From Flexivirga caeni (GTDB taxonomy: Bacteria; Actinomycetota; Actinomycetes; Actinomycetales; Dermatophilaceae), in contig NZ_RJJQ01000014.1 of NCBI RefSeq assembly GCF_003724155.1, positions 1 to 64,000 on the forward strand: DNA of 64,000 nt. Direction: 5' to 3'. Shown piece by piece: positions 19,393-28,972 of this stretch (position 1 is the stretch's first letter; the number at the start of each line of letters is the position of its first letter). The notes beneath the pieces are model-generated. The model was not told where the DNA came from. It was given only the letters and a program-made list of their open reading frames with translations, and made no database searches. Both the position numbers and the translations under genes were made by a program.

Positions 19393-20310
19393 TCACTGGA
19401 ACTTCGACAACGGCTGCTTCCCCATGCCCTTCAACGGCTTGAGGAAGGTGCCCTTCGTCGCCTCGACGAAGCAGGCCGTGATCGTGATCCCTTGCTGCCA
19501 GCCTGGCGCGCCGGTGTGATTGCTGGCGGCAATGACGTCGCTGCGCCGCGCACCCAGGTAGGTGTCGGCGAGTGGCGCGCACTTGGCGATAGCCAGATCG
19601 TCGGCGGCCTTGGTGCCGGGATACTTTCCGTCCGGCTTGCCGATGATATAGCCGCCGACCGTCTCCGCCTTGTGCGGCTGGGAGCACGGCACGATCTTCG
19701 GCGAGTCGACCGCGCTGGGCAGGTCGCTGGTGCAGACCCGGTAGGGGAGGTAGCCCTTGTCCTTGATGATGTTCTTCAGTGAGTAGTCGATCTCGGAATA
19801 CCCCGAGTCGCTCTCGGTGGCCACCGCCGCGACACACACGATCTCCGACGAGGACTTGGGATCCACCAGCGATGGCATCGGCTGGCCGAGCACGCGCGAG
19901 AACGCCGCGGTGGGACTTCCGACGTATCCCGCGACGACGTTATTGCAGGTCCAGGTGCGCAGAATGCCGCGCTTGACCGGGTCGTTCGCGTACTGGCTGG
20001 TCTTGACCACCGCGGTGATCTCAAGCTTGTGCTTCGCGGTGCACGACGTCAGCGACCAGTTGATCGTGTCGTCGAAACACTGACCCGGCCTGAAGTCAGT
20101 AGTGGTGCTGTCACCGGAGGAGGTCGCGCCCGTCGTCGGCGCCGCGACCGACGACGAACTGGACGGGGTCGTGGAGGTGCTGGCGTTCGTCGTGGGCGCG
20201 GACACCTTGGGCGAACCACCGCCTCCGCACGCGGTCAGCCCGAGACTGACGATGGCGAGGGTCGCAAGGGCCAGCGTCGGCCGGAACGTGCGGTGGTCGG
20301 TGACATGCAT
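19393..20310 (-). CDS. Septum-formation-type lipoprotein
   Basis: 305 residues. The signal peptide ends in LGLTAC (lipidated Cys28), followed by a Ser/Thr/Pro-rich linker of about 50 residues. Two copies of a Cys-containing pattern follow: RPGQCFDDTINWSLTSCTAK and VCTSDLPSAVDSPKIVPCSQ followed by PHKAETVGGYIIG. This resembles the actinobacterial septum-formation domain with its conserved CxxPHxxE motif. ATG 20310 has GAGGAA upstream; the longer frame to 20454 overlaps mnmA and is rejected. It is probably anchored on the outer face of the membrane. The precise role is unknown. Confidence 0.7.
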   Translation of the reverse strand: MHVTDHRTFRPTLALATLAIVSLGLTACGGGGSPKVSAPTTNASTSTTPSSSSSVAAPTTGATSSGDSTTTDFRPGQCFDDTINWSLTSCTAKHKLEITAVVKTSQYANDPVKRGILRTWTCNNVVAGYVGSPTAAFSRVLGQPMPSLVDPKSSSEIVCVAAVATESDSGYSEIDYSLKNIIKDKGYLPYRVCTSDLPSAVDSPKIVPCSQPHKAETVGGYIIGKPDGKYPGTKAADDLAIAKCAPLADTYLGARRSDVIAASNHTGAPGWQQGITITACFVEATKGTFLKPLKGMGKQPLSKFQ

Positions 20311-20450
20311 GACGGTTTCCTCTTGTTGATCGATCGGCCGCAACGCCAGAAGTGTATTCAGAACGGACCGCAGAGCCGGAAATCGATTCAGGACCGACGT
20401 CCAGGTCGCTGCTGACGTCCAACCCTGACGCGCGAACGAGCGCATCGGTT

Positions 20451-21542
20451 TCACCCCTGCGCGGTCCGGCTACGTTCCGTCGACGTGATCGTTGCGGATC
20501 CGACGACACGCGTCCCGTCATACAGCACGACGGACTGGCCCGGCGCGACCCCCCGCGCCCGGCGATCCAGCCGGACCGAGACCCGGTCGTCCTCGGCGAC
20601 CGCGACAGCCGCGAATTCCTCACCGTGCGCGCGCAATTGGGCACCGACCCGCAACTCACCGACCGGCACCGGACCGCACCACCGCGCGTGGTCGGCGGCG
20701 AGTATGTCGATCCCCAGCAGGTCCTGCGTGCCCACGACGACCGTGTTGGTGCGCGGCTGCACATCGACGACATACCGCTTCGCGCCGTCCGCGCGCGGCA
20801 CCTTCAGCCCGAGGCCGCGCCGCTGCCCCACGGTGTAGGCGAACGCACCCTGGTGCTGGCCGACCACCTCACCCTCGGTGTCGACGATGTCACCCGGCTG
20901 CTCCCCGAGCCGGCGGGTCAGCCAGCCCTTGGTGTCACCATCGGCGATGAAGCAGATGTCGTGACTGTCCGGCTTCTTGGCCACCGAAAATCCGCGCTCG
21001 GCGGCCTCCTGCCGGATCTGCGGCTTCGTGGTGTCCCCGAGCGGAAAGAACGAGTGCGCGAGCTGATCGGCGTCCAGCACGCCGAGCACGTACGACTGGT
21101 CCTTGGCCGGGTCGACGGCACGGTGCAGTTCGCGACCACCGGGGCCGTCGACGATCTGCGCGTAGTGGCCCGTCGCGACCGCGTCGAAACCGAGGGCGAG
21201 CGCCTTGTCGAGCAGCGCCGCGAACTTGATGCGCTCGTTGCAGCGCAGGCACGGGTTGGGTGTGCGACCCGCGGTGTATTCGGCGACGAAGTCCTCGACC
21301 ACGTCCTCCTTGAAGCGCTGCGCCATGTCCCAGACGTAGAACGGTATGCCGACCTTGTCCGCGACCCGACGGGCGTCCCCCGCGTCCTCGATCGTGCAGC
21401 ACCCCCGCGCCGACTCACGCAACGTCGCCGCGGACTGGGAAAGCGCCAGATGGACGCCGACGACCTCGTGGCCGGCATCGACCATGCGGGCCGCGGCGAC
21501 CGCGGAGTCGACTCCTCCGCTCATGGCAGCGACGACGCGCAT
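20451..21542 (-). CDS. mnmA: tRNA-specific 2-thiouridylase
   Basis: 363 residues. MnmA adds sulfur to U34 of Lys, Glu and Gln tRNAs. The PP-loop is SGGVDS at residues 8-13, and the two catalytic cysteines are C98 ([13 protein letters not shown]) and C197 ([11 protein letters not shown]); VATGHYAQI and QSYVLGVL are also conserved. The start codon overlaps the iscS stop by one base (TGATG), so the sulfur donor and acceptor are translationally coupled. Confidence 0.95.
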   Translation of the reverse strand: MRVVAAMSGGVDSAVAAARMVDAGHEVVGVHLALSQSAATLRESARGCCTIEDAGDARRVADKVGIPFYVWDMAQRFKEDVVEDFVAEYTAGRTPNPCLRCNERIKFAALLDKALALGFDAVATGHYAQIVDGPGGRELHRAVDPAKDQSYVLGVLDADQLAHSFFPLGDTTKPQIRQEAAERGFSVAKKPDSHDICFIADGDTKGWLTRRLGEQPGDIVDTEGEVVGQHQGAFAYTVGQRRGLGLKVPRADGAKRYVVDVQPRTNTVVVGTQDLLGIDILAADHARWCGPVPVGELRVGAQLRAHGEEFAAVAVAEDDRVSVRLDRRARGVAPGQSVVLYDGTRVVGSATITSTERSRTAQG

Positions 21543-22744
21543 CAGCGGCCGTTCCTGCTCGCCGAGCGCGCCCGGCGCGCCCGGTCGATCGCGGCCGGCA
21601 GCGCCTCCAGCGCGGCGGCCACGTCGGCGTCGGTGGAGGTGTGGCCCAGCGTGAGCCGCAACGCACCGCGAGCGTCGTCCTCACTGATCCCCATCGCCAG
21701 CAGGACATGGCTGGGTTGCGGCACCCCTGCCTGGCAGGCAGACCCGGTCGAGCACTCGATGCCGGCGGCGTCGAGCAGGTAGAGCAGCGAATCGCCGTCA
21801 CAGCCCGGCACCCGAAGGTGCGCGTTGCCCGCGAGCCGGGTGGTCACGTCACCGACCTCGTGAGCGCCCGTCACCTCGATGTCGAGACCGAGGTCGAGCG
21901 CGCCGCGGATCAGCTTGTCGCGCAGGGCGGCGAGCTTCTCCTGCTCGGCACCGAGCGATCCGGTCGCGAGAGTCGCCGCGAGCGCCATACCCCGGATGCC
22001 GGCGGTGTCGAGGGTGCCGCTGCGCAGTTGGCGTTCCTGCCCACCGCCGTGGGTGAGTGGAGTGAGCGCCACGTCGCGGCGGGCGAGCAGCAGCCCGGCG
22101 CCCTGCGGGCCGCCGAACTTGTGCGCGCTGGCAGTGAGCAGGTCGACCCCGGACGCCGCGAAATCGACCGGCACCTGACCGATCGCCTGCACCGCGTCCG
22201 TGTGCATCGGTATGCCGAATTCGTGTGCCACTGTTGCGACTTCGGCGATCGGCTGAATCGTGCCCACCTCGTTGTTGGCCCACATGAGCGACACGAGCGC
22301 CACCGATCCGGGATCACGCTCGATCAGCGCACGCACCTGGTCCGGGTCGCTGCGGCCCAGCGCGTCGACGTCGATCCAGTCGACCTCGGCATCCTCCTGC
22401 GTGACGAGGTGTTCGACAGCGTCCAGCACCGCGTGGTGCTCGGTGACACCGACGATCAGCCGGCGGCGCCGCGCGTCGTGTGTATGGCGGTGCCACCACG
22501 TGCCCTTGAGCGCGAGATTGTCCGACTCGGTGCCGCCGGAGGTGAAGATGACCTCGGACGGACCACAGCCGAGGGCTGTAGCGATCGCCTCGCGCGACTC
22601 CTCGACGACCCTGCGAGCCGCCCGGCCGGAGGTGTGCAGGGAGGACGCGTTGCCGCCGACGGCGAGTTCTTCGGCGATGGCCGCAATGACCTCGGGACGG
22701 GTCGGCGTCGTGGCGGCGTGGTCGAGATATGCCGTGGACTTCAC
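21542..22744 (-). CDS. iscS: Cysteine desulfurase
   Basis: 400 residues, class V aminotransferase fold. K209 in [13 protein letters not shown] binds PLP, and C337 in [10 protein letters not shown] lies on the mobile loop that carries the persulfide. [14 protein letters not shown] and [13 protein letters not shown] are typical. It supplies sulfur to MnmA and probably to Fe-S assembly. The start is GTG 22744 without a Shine-Dalgarno site but with TACCCT six bases before, so a leaderless mRNA is likely. Confidence 0.93.
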   Translation of the reverse strand: MKSTAYLDHAATTPTRPEVIAAIAEELAVGGNASSLHTSGRAARRVVEESREAIATALGCGPSEVIFTSGGTESDNLALKGTWWHRHTHDARRRRLIVGVTEHHAVLDAVEHLVTQEDAEVDWIDVDALGRSDPDQVRALIERDPGSVALVSLMWANNEVGTIQPIAEVATVAHEFGIPMHTDAVQAIGQVPVDFAASGVDLLTASAHKFGGPQGAGLLLARRDVALTPLTHGGGQERQLRSGTLDTAGIRGMALAATLATGSLGAEQEKLAALRDKLIRGALDLGLDIEVTGAHEVGDVTTRLAGNAHLRVPGCDGDSLLYLLDAAGIECSTGSACQAGVPQPSHVLLAMGISEDDARGALRLTLGHTSTDADVAAALEALPAAIDRARRARSASRNGR

Positions 22745-22750
22745 CCGTCA

Positions 22751-22756
22751 AGGGTA
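22751..22756 (-). promoter_or_regulatory. -10 element of iscS (leaderless)
   Basis: TACCCT on the minus strand, 6 nt before GTG 22744. It lies in the same 78-bp divergent gap as the promoter of the next gene. Confidence 0.5.
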
Positions 22757-22809
22757 CGCGCGGCTGCGGCACCGCCCGTCCGGTGACAGGGACGAGGGCC
22801 GGGATTTGC

Positions 22810-22815
22810 GACACT
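22810..22815 (+). promoter_or_regulatory. -10 element of lipoprotein gene (leaderless)
   Basis: GACACT ends exactly 7 nt before GTG 22823, and no Shine-Dalgarno site is present. Confidence 0.4.
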
Positions 22816-22822
22816 ATGGCAC

Positions 22823-23887
22823 GTGACCGTACCTGCTCGCCGCTCACTCGCTCCCGCTGGCACAGCGCTCGCTGTGGCCGCGCTGGCGCTCTCGGGCTGC
22901 ACCTCCAGTCACCAGGCGGCGCCCAGCACCCCGACCTCGAGTTCCAGCGCGCCGGCCACCTGCTCCACGGTCACGGCCCCAGGTCTGTCGGGCGCCGGCT
23001 TGCCGTTCGGCACCGCTGCGCCGACCGGGCCGTCGTCCGCGCTGCAAGTCAGCGCCGGCCAGCCGGTGGTGTCAAGCCTGCCGTCGGGCCGTGACGGCTA
23101 CCGGCTGGTCGAGGTGCCGGTCACCGCGAGCGTCCGCACCAACGGCACCTTCGCGATCGACCAGTCGCAGTTCGTGCTCGTCGGGCCGGACAACCGTTCG
23201 TGCAGCCGGCCGTCGATCAATCCGCTGTCCCACGGTTTCATCGCGATCACCGTCGATGAGTCCCGCTCCGGCGCGGGCAGCGTGGCATTCCTCGTCCCGG
23301 CGTCGATCAGCACGACCCGGCTCAGCGTGCGCTACCTGCCCGCCGTCGGTGCGCGTTCGGCGAGTCTGGCCTGGTTGGCCGGCGCGACCGCGCCCAAACC
23401 TGTCGAGCCGGTGAATGGTTGCGACGGCGGGAAGTCGTCATACACCACGACCGGCGTGCGCGGCGTCGCATTCGGCACGCAGGTCAAGCACGGCGACAGC
23501 GTCGTGTCGTCGACCGTGAGCGCTGCCACGCCGACCCGGCGGGCGTTCAGTCCCGGCCCGAGCCAGCCCAACGACGTCGACGCGATCGACGTGAAGCTGC
23601 ACGTCAGCGCGAGCGGAGCCGACGCCTTCGTCGACCGGCGCTCCTTCGTGCTGGTCGACGGATCCGGTCGGCTGTGCCGGCGGGCGGCGCTGAGCAGCGA
23701 GGGCGAGACGCTGACCAGCGCTCTGGTCAAGGCCGGCCGGTCCGCCGACTACACCCTGGTGTTCTGGGCGCCGAAGGGCGGCACCATCACCGGATTGCGG
23801 CTGCTGCAACTGACCAAGCCCGGCGGCACGGTCGTGCAGTCGGACTGGTATGACGCTGCGCTGAAGCTGCGCCCGATCGCCGGATGA
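22823..23887 (+). CDS. Lipoprotein with two repeated domains
   Basis: 354 residues. The signal peptide ends with LALSGC (lipidated Cys26), followed by a Ser/Pro/Thr linker. Two similar halves follow: the first contains [20 protein letters not shown] and a beta-rich tail ([20 protein letters not shown]), the second [20 protein letters not shown] and [20 protein letters not shown]. Each half has one Cys at the same relative place. The pattern recalls extracellular immunoglobulin-like modules of the DUF4352 type, but I cannot name the family. It diverges from iscS and its product would sit outside the membrane. Confidence 0.7.
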   Translation: MTVPARRSLAPAGTALAVAALALSGCTSSHQAAPSTPTSSSSAPATCSTVTAPGLSGAGLPFGTAAPTGPSSALQVSAGQPVVSSLPSGRDGYRLVEVPVTASVRTNGTFAIDQSQFVLVGPDNRSCSRPSINPLSHGFIAITVDESRSGAGSVAFLVPASISTTRLSVRYLPAVGARSASLAWLAGATAPKPVEPVNGCDGGKSSYTTTGVRGVAFGTQVKHGDSVVSSTVSAATPTRRAFSPGPSQPNDVDAIDVKLHVSASGADAFVDRRSFVLVDGSGRLCRRAALSSEGETLTSALVKAGRSADYTLVFWAPKGGTITGLRLLQLTKPGGTVVQSDWYDAALKLRPIAG

Positions 23888-23908
23888 GCGGGCGCAGCTC
23901 CGAGCGGC

Positions 23909-24865
23909 TCAGCCCTTCGCGGCCTTGACTGCCTCGGTGGCCTGCGGCAGCACGTTGAACAGGTCGCCGACGACACCGAAGTCGACCAGTTCGAAGATCG
24001 GTGCTTCCTCGTCCTTGTTGATCGCGACGATGGTCTTGGACGTCTGCATCCCGGCCCGGTGCTGGATGGCACCGGAGATGCCGCAGGCGACATACAGCTG
24101 CGGTGAGACCTGCTTGCCGGTCTGCCCGACCTGATTGGAGTGCGGGTACCAGCCGGCGTCGACCGCCGCACGCGAGGCACCCACGGCCGCACCGAGCACG
24201 TCGGCGAACGCCTCGACCGGGCCGAAGTCGCCACCGGTGCCGCGGCCGCCGGACACGACGTACTGCGCCTCGGTCAGCTCCGGCCGCGCAGACTTCGCCT
24301 TCGGCTCGGTCGCGGTGATCTTGGCCGCCTTGGCGACATCGGACACCGTGACGTCGACCGGCACCACGGTCGCACCTGCCTGGGACGCCTGCGGCGGCGT
24401 CGTGTTGGCCTTCACCGTCACGATGGCCGGCTCACGGGTGACCACGGACTCGACCGTGTAGTTGGCGGCGAATGCCGACTGGGTGGTGGCAACACCGCCA
24501 TCCCCTGCGTCGACGTTGGTCGCATCGGTGACCAGGCCGCCGCCGGTCTTGACCGCCAGCCGACCCGCGGCCTCCTTGGTGATCGCGCCCGTCGGCAGCA
24601 GGATCGCAGCCGGTGAAGCCTGCTCGACAACTGCCGCGAGTGCTTCCGCGAGGGGTGCGGCGAGCGTCCCGGTCACGTCGGGGTTGTCGACGACATACAC
24701 CTTGCCGGCGCCGAATTGGGCCAGCCGCGGGCGGGCCGCCTCGACCTGCGAGCCGACGAAAACCGCTGCGGGCTCACCGATCCGGCGTGCCAGTGTCAGC
24801 AGTTCGGCGGTGTTCTTCTTGACCTGGCCGTCGATGTGATCGACCAGCACGAGAACTTCAGCCAT
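23909..24865 (-). CDS. etfA: Electron transfer flavoprotein alpha subunit
   Basis: 318 residues. The C-terminal FAD domain is recognisable from [43 protein letters not shown] and GAIQHRAGM, then [20 protein letters not shown]. With EtfB it takes electrons from acyl-CoA and related dehydrogenases and passes them to a membrane ETF-quinone reductase. ATG 24865 has AAGGAG upstream. It is the second gene of an etfB-etfA pair. Confidence 0.95.
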   Translation of the reverse strand: MAEVLVLVDHIDGQVKKNTAELLTLARRIGEPAAVFVGSQVEAARPRLAQFGAGKVYVVDNPDVTGTLAAPLAEALAAVVEQASPAAILLPTGAITKEAAGRLAVKTGGGLVTDATNVDAGDGGVATTQSAFAANYTVESVVTREPAIVTVKANTTPPQASQAGATVVPVDVTVSDVAKAAKITATEPKAKSARPELTEAQYVVSGGRGTGGDFGPVEAFADVLGAAVGASRAAVDAGWYPHSNQVGQTGKQVSPQLYVACGISGAIQHRAGMQTSKTIVAINKDEEAPIFELVDFGVVGDLFNVLPQATEAVKAAKG

Positions 24866-24917
24866 GTTCAAATCTCCTTGTTTTTCCAGTCGAAGGCGCA
24901 GGTAGCTGCCGGTGTCA

Positions 24918-25703
24918 TCACAGCAACTTGGCCTTGCCGAGGAACTCCGCGAGCTTGGTGCCGCCGTCGCCCTCATCGGTCACGATCTCCCCCTGCTGCC
25001 GCGGCGGGCGGGCGGTGAACGAGACAACCTTGGTGCCCGAGCCCTCCTGCCCGACCTGACCGGCGTCGACGCCGAGGTCGGCCAGCGACCAGGTCTCGAC
25101 CGGCTTCTTCTTGGCGGCCATGATGCCCTTGAAGGAGGGGTAGCGCGGCTCGCCCATCTGGTCGGTCACCGACACGACGGCCGGCAGCGCGGCTTCGAAC
25201 GAGTCCGAGGCGGTGTCGCTGTCGCGGCGGCCGGTGATGGCGGATCCCGCGATCTCCATCGAGGAGAGCTGCGTCACCTGCGGCAGCCCGAGTCGCTCGG
25301 CCAGCATTGCCGGCACCACGCTCATCGTGCCGTCGGTCGAGGCGAGTCCCATCAGCACCAGCTCCGGGCTGCCGTCGGTGGCCTTCCTGACCGCTTCGGC
25401 AAGCACCAGCGAGGTCGCGGCTGCGTCCGATCCATGGATCGCGTCGTCCACGACGTGCACACCCTTGTCCGCGCCCATCTGCAGCGCCTTCTTGATCGCG
25501 TCGGCAGCCCGGTCCGGGCCGACGGTCACGACCGTGACCTCGCCCTCTCCGGACTCGGCGAGCTTCAGCGCCGCCTCGACGGCATACTCGTCCAACTCCG
25601 ACAGGAGACCGTCCACATTGGCCCGATCCGTCGTGTTGTCCTCACTGAACGTGCGGTCGCCTTGCGCATCCGGCACGTACTTGACACAGACCACGATGTT
25701 CAT
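24918..25703 (-). CDS. etfB: Electron transfer flavoprotein beta subunit
   Basis: 261 residues, starting MNIVVCVKYVPDAQGDRTFS at 25703; an ATG 21 nt upstream is less like the family. The AMP-site motifs (VVTVGPDRAADAIKKALQMG, VLMGLASTDGTMSVVPAMLA) and the ending LIDxxK-like EFLGKAKLL are present. It lies 52 nt before etfA on the same strand. Confidence 0.95.
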   Translation of the reverse strand: MNIVVCVKYVPDAQGDRTFSEDNTTDRANVDGLLSELDEYAVEAALKLAESGEGEVTVVTVGPDRAADAIKKALQMGADKGVHVVDDAIHGSDAAATSLVLAEAVRKATDGSPELVLMGLASTDGTMSVVPAMLAERLGLPQVTQLSSMEIAGSAITGRRDSDTASDSFEAALPAVVSVTDQMGEPRYPSFKGIMAAKKKPVETWSLADLGVDAGQVGQEGSGTKVVSFTARPPRQQGEIVTDEGDGGTKLAEFLGKAKLL

Positions 25704-25896
25704 CCGTCTATCGTCCTCTTCCATCAGGTGCGAGTGTCTGACCTGGGTCAGTGTTCACCGGCGGGTCTGGGTGCCCACGGCTCGAATATATTGTATGACG
25801 TAGCAATCCGACTCGGATTGGACAGCATGCTACCTGCGGGTAGGCCGAATCCTGCGGCAGTCTCACTCTCACCGGCACTTTTCGCCCCACAACGAA

Positions 25897-25938
25897 GAGA
25901 CCGGTGACGACCGCTGAGGTTGCGGCGTCACCGGTCTC
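25897..25938 (-). terminator. Hairpin terminator of the YbjN-like gene
   Basis: A 13-bp perfect stem (GAGACCGGTGACG at 25897-25909 with 25926-25938) continues inward, past a bulged A, by CCGC/GCGG. It lies 28 nt after the stop at 25967 and is followed on the minus strand by a short T-rich run. The rest of the 25704-25966 gap holds the untypified etfB promoter region. Confidence 0.75.
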
Positions 25939-25966
25939 GTGTGACCAATCAGGCTGGGGGCCTTCA

Positions 25967-26506
25967 CTACTGGGCGGAAGCGTTGCCCTCCTGGACAGCC
26001 TCGGCCATCGCCTGTGCGACGGCGGGCGGCTCGGCCGACGTGGCCGCGTGCGGACCGTCACTGGTGACCGCCTGGTGCCAGAGCTGCACTGCGGTCAACA
26101 CCATCTGGGTCGTCGACTGCACGAGCGCCTTGACATCGTCGGCGCCCGACACGAGGTGCTCACCGGTGACGATGAGGTTGCCGTTGGCCAGGCCGGTCTT
26201 GACGATGTTCAGGCTCAGCGAGACGTCATTGGCGGCGAGCAGTTGCTTGGTGATGTCCTGGGGCAGGTCATCGGTGATCTGCCACTGGCCGAAGACGCGC
26301 ATCATCGCCGGCTCGCCGTCGACGCACCGCACGAAGAGCTGCTGCCCCTCGACCTTGTAACTCACGTCGCCGTCGGCGTCCACCTCGGGCCGGAAACCCT
26401 CCGACTGCAGCGCCTCCAGCACGCGCTGCTGCAGCTGGTTGCCCCCTGCCGGAACGGAGGGTGCGGCGGGCGGCGCGAAGTTGGGCAACGATGTGGGATC
26501 TGTCAT
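25967..26506 (-). CDS. YbjN-domain protein
   Basis: 179 residues. The central part (about 25-150) fits the YbjN / CesT-like chaperone fold: RVLEALQSEGFRPEVDADGD, VSYKVEGQQLFVRCVDGEPA, FGQWQ and the helix QLLAANDVSLSLNIVKTGLA. It is predicted to be cytosolic, with low-complexity Ala/Pro ends. YbjN proteins are linked to secretion or motility control in enterics; the role in actinomycetes is not known. Its ATG has no Shine-Dalgarno site and a TAGCGT exactly 7 nt upstream. Confidence 0.75.
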   Translation of the reverse strand: MTDPTSLPNFAPPAAPSVPAGGNQLQQRVLEALQSEGFRPEVDADGDVSYKVEGQQLFVRCVDGEPAMMRVFGQWQITDDLPQDITKQLLAANDVSLSLNIVKTGLANGNLIVTGEHLVSGADDVKALVQSTTQMVLTAVQLWHQAVTSDGPHAATSAEPPAVAQAMAEAVQEGNASAQ

Positions 26507-26513
26507 GCGAACA

Positions 26514-26519
26514 ACGCTA
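26514..26519 (-). promoter_or_regulatory. -10 element of YbjN-like gene (leaderless)
   Basis: TAGCGT on the minus strand, exactly 7 nt before ATG 26506. The same hexamer at the same distance precedes glgE. Confidence 0.6.
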
Positions 26520-26582
26520 CTTCACCGGCGGCTCCCCCGACACTTCCCGGGGCGAGGTGGGGCGCGGCCGGGGCGCCATACC

Positions 26583-26672
26583 CCGTCCCTAAACCTCGAC
26601 CGTCGAAGGTTGCGTATGCCGCCGGCCAGGTTCCGCATACCTAGACCTCGACCGTCGAAGGTTGCGTACGCG
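26583..26672. repeat. Two copies of a short intergenic repeat
   Basis: Two copies of a sequence with core ACCTCGACCGTCGAAGGTT (26593-26611 and 26645-26663), each followed by GCGTA. Inside the core, TCGAC and GTCGA pair around one C and extend to a longer stem with one bulge. They lie between the divergent ybjN-like and glgX genes. Related copies are at 56057-56138 and in the array before ligA. Confidence 0.75.
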
Positions 26673-26687
26673 GAGCTGCAGTGCGGC

Positions 26688-26693
26688 TAACCT
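26688..26693 (+). promoter_or_regulatory. -10 element of glgX (leaderless)
   Basis: TAACCT ends exactly 7 nt before GTG 26701; no Shine-Dalgarno site is present. Confidence 0.55.
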
Positions 26694-26700
26694 TCCACGG

Positions 26701-28842
26701 GTGTCCGACTCAGCGATCTCCACCGCCCGAACTTCCCCCGACGCACCGCCACCGCTGGGAGCGAACGCGGACGAGACGGGCGTGGAGTTCGCGGTGTATG
26801 CCGAGGCGGCGACCTCGGTCGACGTATGTCTCTTCAGCGCGGACGGGACGGAGCGGCGCGTGCCGCTGCACGAGCACGCGCACGGCGTCTGGGCTGGGCA
26901 TGTTGCCGGGATCGGGGCCGGCCAGCTCTACGGCTTCCGCGCGGCAGGCGCCTGGGAGCCGACACAGGGTCTGCGCTATAACGCCGCCAAGCTGCTGCTC
27001 GACCCCTACGCGCGTGGCATCGTCGGCGAAATCAGCTGGCGGCCAGAGGTTTTCGGGCACCGCGTCGGCGCCGACCTCAAGGGCGACCCGGATGTGCGAG
27101 ACGACCGCGACAGCGCGCCTTACGTCCCGCGGAGCGTGGTCGTCGGCAACGGTTTCGACTGGGGCGAGGACAAGCCGCCGCACGTCCCATGGGACCGCAC
27201 GCTCATCTACGAGACCCACGTGCGCGGGCTCACCCACGACCTGCCGGACGTGCCGGAGCAATTGCGCGGCACGTATGCCGGGGTCGCGCATCCGGCGACC
27301 ATCGCCCACCTCCAGCGTCTCGGCGTCACAGCGGTGGAGCTGCTGCCGGTGCACGCCTTCACCTCCGAACCCCAGCTTGTCCAACGCGGACTCGAGAACT
27401 ACTGGGGATACAACACGTTGGGCTTCTTCGCGCCGCACCCTGCCTACGCCTCAGCGCACACGCCGCAAGAAGCCATCCACGAGTTCAAGGGCATGGTCAA
27501 ACTGCTGCACGAGGCCGGGCTGGAGGTGATCCTCGACGTCGTCTACAACCACACCTGCGAGCAGGGCAGCGGCACCGGAGCGACGCTGTCCTGGCGCGGG
27601 CTGTCGTCCGCGTCCTACTACCGCCTCGATGAACGTGGCAACGACGTGGACGTCACCGGATGCGGCAACACGCTCGACATGCGGCACCCGGAAACCGTTC
27701 GTATGGTGTTGGATTCGCTGCGTCACTGGGTGAGCGAGATGCACGTCGACGGCTTCCGCTTCGACCTCGCGCCTGCGCTGGCCCGCGGGACCGACGACGC
27801 ATTCCACCCCGATCACCCGTTCCTGCTGGCGCTGCGCACCGACCCGGTGCTGTCCCGGGTCAAGCTGATCGCCGAGCCGTGGGACGTCGGATCCCACGGC
27901 TGGCGCACCGGCCAGTTCCCGGCACCGTTCGCCGACTGGAACGACCGGTTCCGCGACACCGTGCGCAGCTTCTGGCTGACCGACCTGGCCGCGGATCAGG
28001 ACGGACGCCCCGGGCACGGGGTGAGCGATCTGGGCACGCGCATCGCCGGCTCCCGCGACCTCTTCGGGTCGCGTTCGCCCCTCGCGTCGATCAACCTGGT
28101 CACCGCGCACGACGGCTTCACCGCGGCGGACCTCACGGCATACAACGTCAAACACAACGACGCGAACGGTGAGGACGGCCGCGACGGGAGCAACGACAAC
28201 CGCTCGTGGAACTTCGGCGTCGAAGGCCACGACGGCGCCGGGGACGCGATCGAGACGGTGCGCCGCCGCGCGGTGCGCAACCTGCTCGCCACGACGCTGC
28301 TGTCTGCCGGCGTGCCGATGCTGACGGGCGGCGACGAGTTCGGGCGCACGCAGCGCGGGAACAACAACGCCTACTGCCAGAACAACGAAATCAGCTGGTA
28401 CGACTGGAGTCTGGCGAAGTGGCAACTCGATCTCGCCGACACGACGGCCTTCCTCGCCGAGTTGCGCGCAGCGCATCCGGTGCTGCGCCAGCGCACGTTC
28501 TTCCCCGGCGATCCGATCGACGGTGACGCGCTCGCGGCCTTGCACTGGCACGGCGCCGACGGCTCGATCATGACCGCGGACGAATGGAACGACGGCGGCA
28601 CGCGAACCCTGCAGGTCGTGTTCGACGGCTCCGATGTCGGCGACGATCGCATCCTGCTGGTGCTGCACGGCGGCGCCCATGATCGCCCGGTCCGACTACC
28701 CGAGCAGACGGGCGTCACCCGCTGGGAGCTGACCTGGGACAGCTCCTACGAGCGCCCGGCCGACCTGCCGAGCCAGAGCGTCGCAGTCGGTGACGAACTG
28801 CCCATGCATGCAGGGTCTTTCGCGATATTTTTGGGCGCATAG
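26701..28842 (+). CDS. glgX: Glycogen debranching enzyme (isoamylase type)
   Basis: 713 residues, typical for GlgX. An N-terminal CBM48 module ([20 protein letters not shown]) precedes the GH13 barrel: [29 protein letters not shown], nucleophile Asp in [12 protein letters not shown], acid/base Glu in [10 protein letters not shown], and [12 protein letters not shown]. It hydrolyses alpha-1,6 branches left by glycogen phosphorylase. The start chosen is GTG 26701 on the basis of domain start and the -10 spacing; the 13 residues upstream in frame lie in repeat DNA. Confidence 0.93.
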   Translation: MSDSAISTARTSPDAPPPLGANADETGVEFAVYAEAATSVDVCLFSADGTERRVPLHEHAHGVWAGHVAGIGAGQLYGFRAAGAWEPTQGLRYNAAKLLLDPYARGIVGEISWRPEVFGHRVGADLKGDPDVRDDRDSAPYVPRSVVVGNGFDWGEDKPPHVPWDRTLIYETHVRGLTHDLPDVPEQLRGTYAGVAHPATIAHLQRLGVTAVELLPVHAFTSEPQLVQRGLENYWGYNTLGFFAPHPAYASAHTPQEAIHEFKGMVKLLHEAGLEVILDVVYNHTCEQGSGTGATLSWRGLSSASYYRLDERGNDVDVTGCGNTLDMRHPETVRMVLDSLRHWVSEMHVDGFRFDLAPALARGTDDAFHPDHPFLLALRTDPVLSRVKLIAEPWDVGSHGWRTGQFPAPFADWNDRFRDTVRSFWLTDLAADQDGRPGHGVSDLGTRIAGSRDLFGSRSPLASINLVTAHDGFTAADLTAYNVKHNDANGEDGRDGSNDNRSWNFGVEGHDGAGDAIETVRRRAVRNLLATTLLSAGVPMLTGGDEFGRTQRGNNNAYCQNNEISWYDWSLAKWQLDLADTTAFLAELRAAHPVLRQRTFFPGDPIDGDALAALHWHGADGSIMTADEWNDGGTRTLQVVFDGSDVGDDRILLVLHGGAHDRPVRLPEQTGVTRWELTWDSSYERPADLPSQSVAVGDELPMHAGSFAIFLGA

Positions 28843-28860
28843 GCGCGACCCGCCGCACCT

Positions 28861-28947
28861 GATCGAGCGGCACACATATGCATTGAGCGACACAGCAGAT
28901 CAGGGTGGTTTTCTGGGCCGCTCGATCGGTTTGTGTGCCGGTCGATC
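28861..28947. terminator. Inverted repeat between convergent genes, two possible folds
   Basis: GATCGAGCGGCACACA (28861-28876) matches the complement of 28932-28947 at 15 of 16 positions. Its first ten bases also match 28918-28927 perfectly, so two stems compete. It lies between the ends of glgX and the GH1 gene and could end transcription from both sides. Confidence 0.6.
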
Positions 28948-28972
28948 CGAGGAGCGCACGGCGCGGTCCGAC

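Noticed and set aside
22810-22823. ATG 22816 as start of the lipoprotein gene
   Set aside because: It is in another frame; only GTG 22823 leads into the lipobox sequence.
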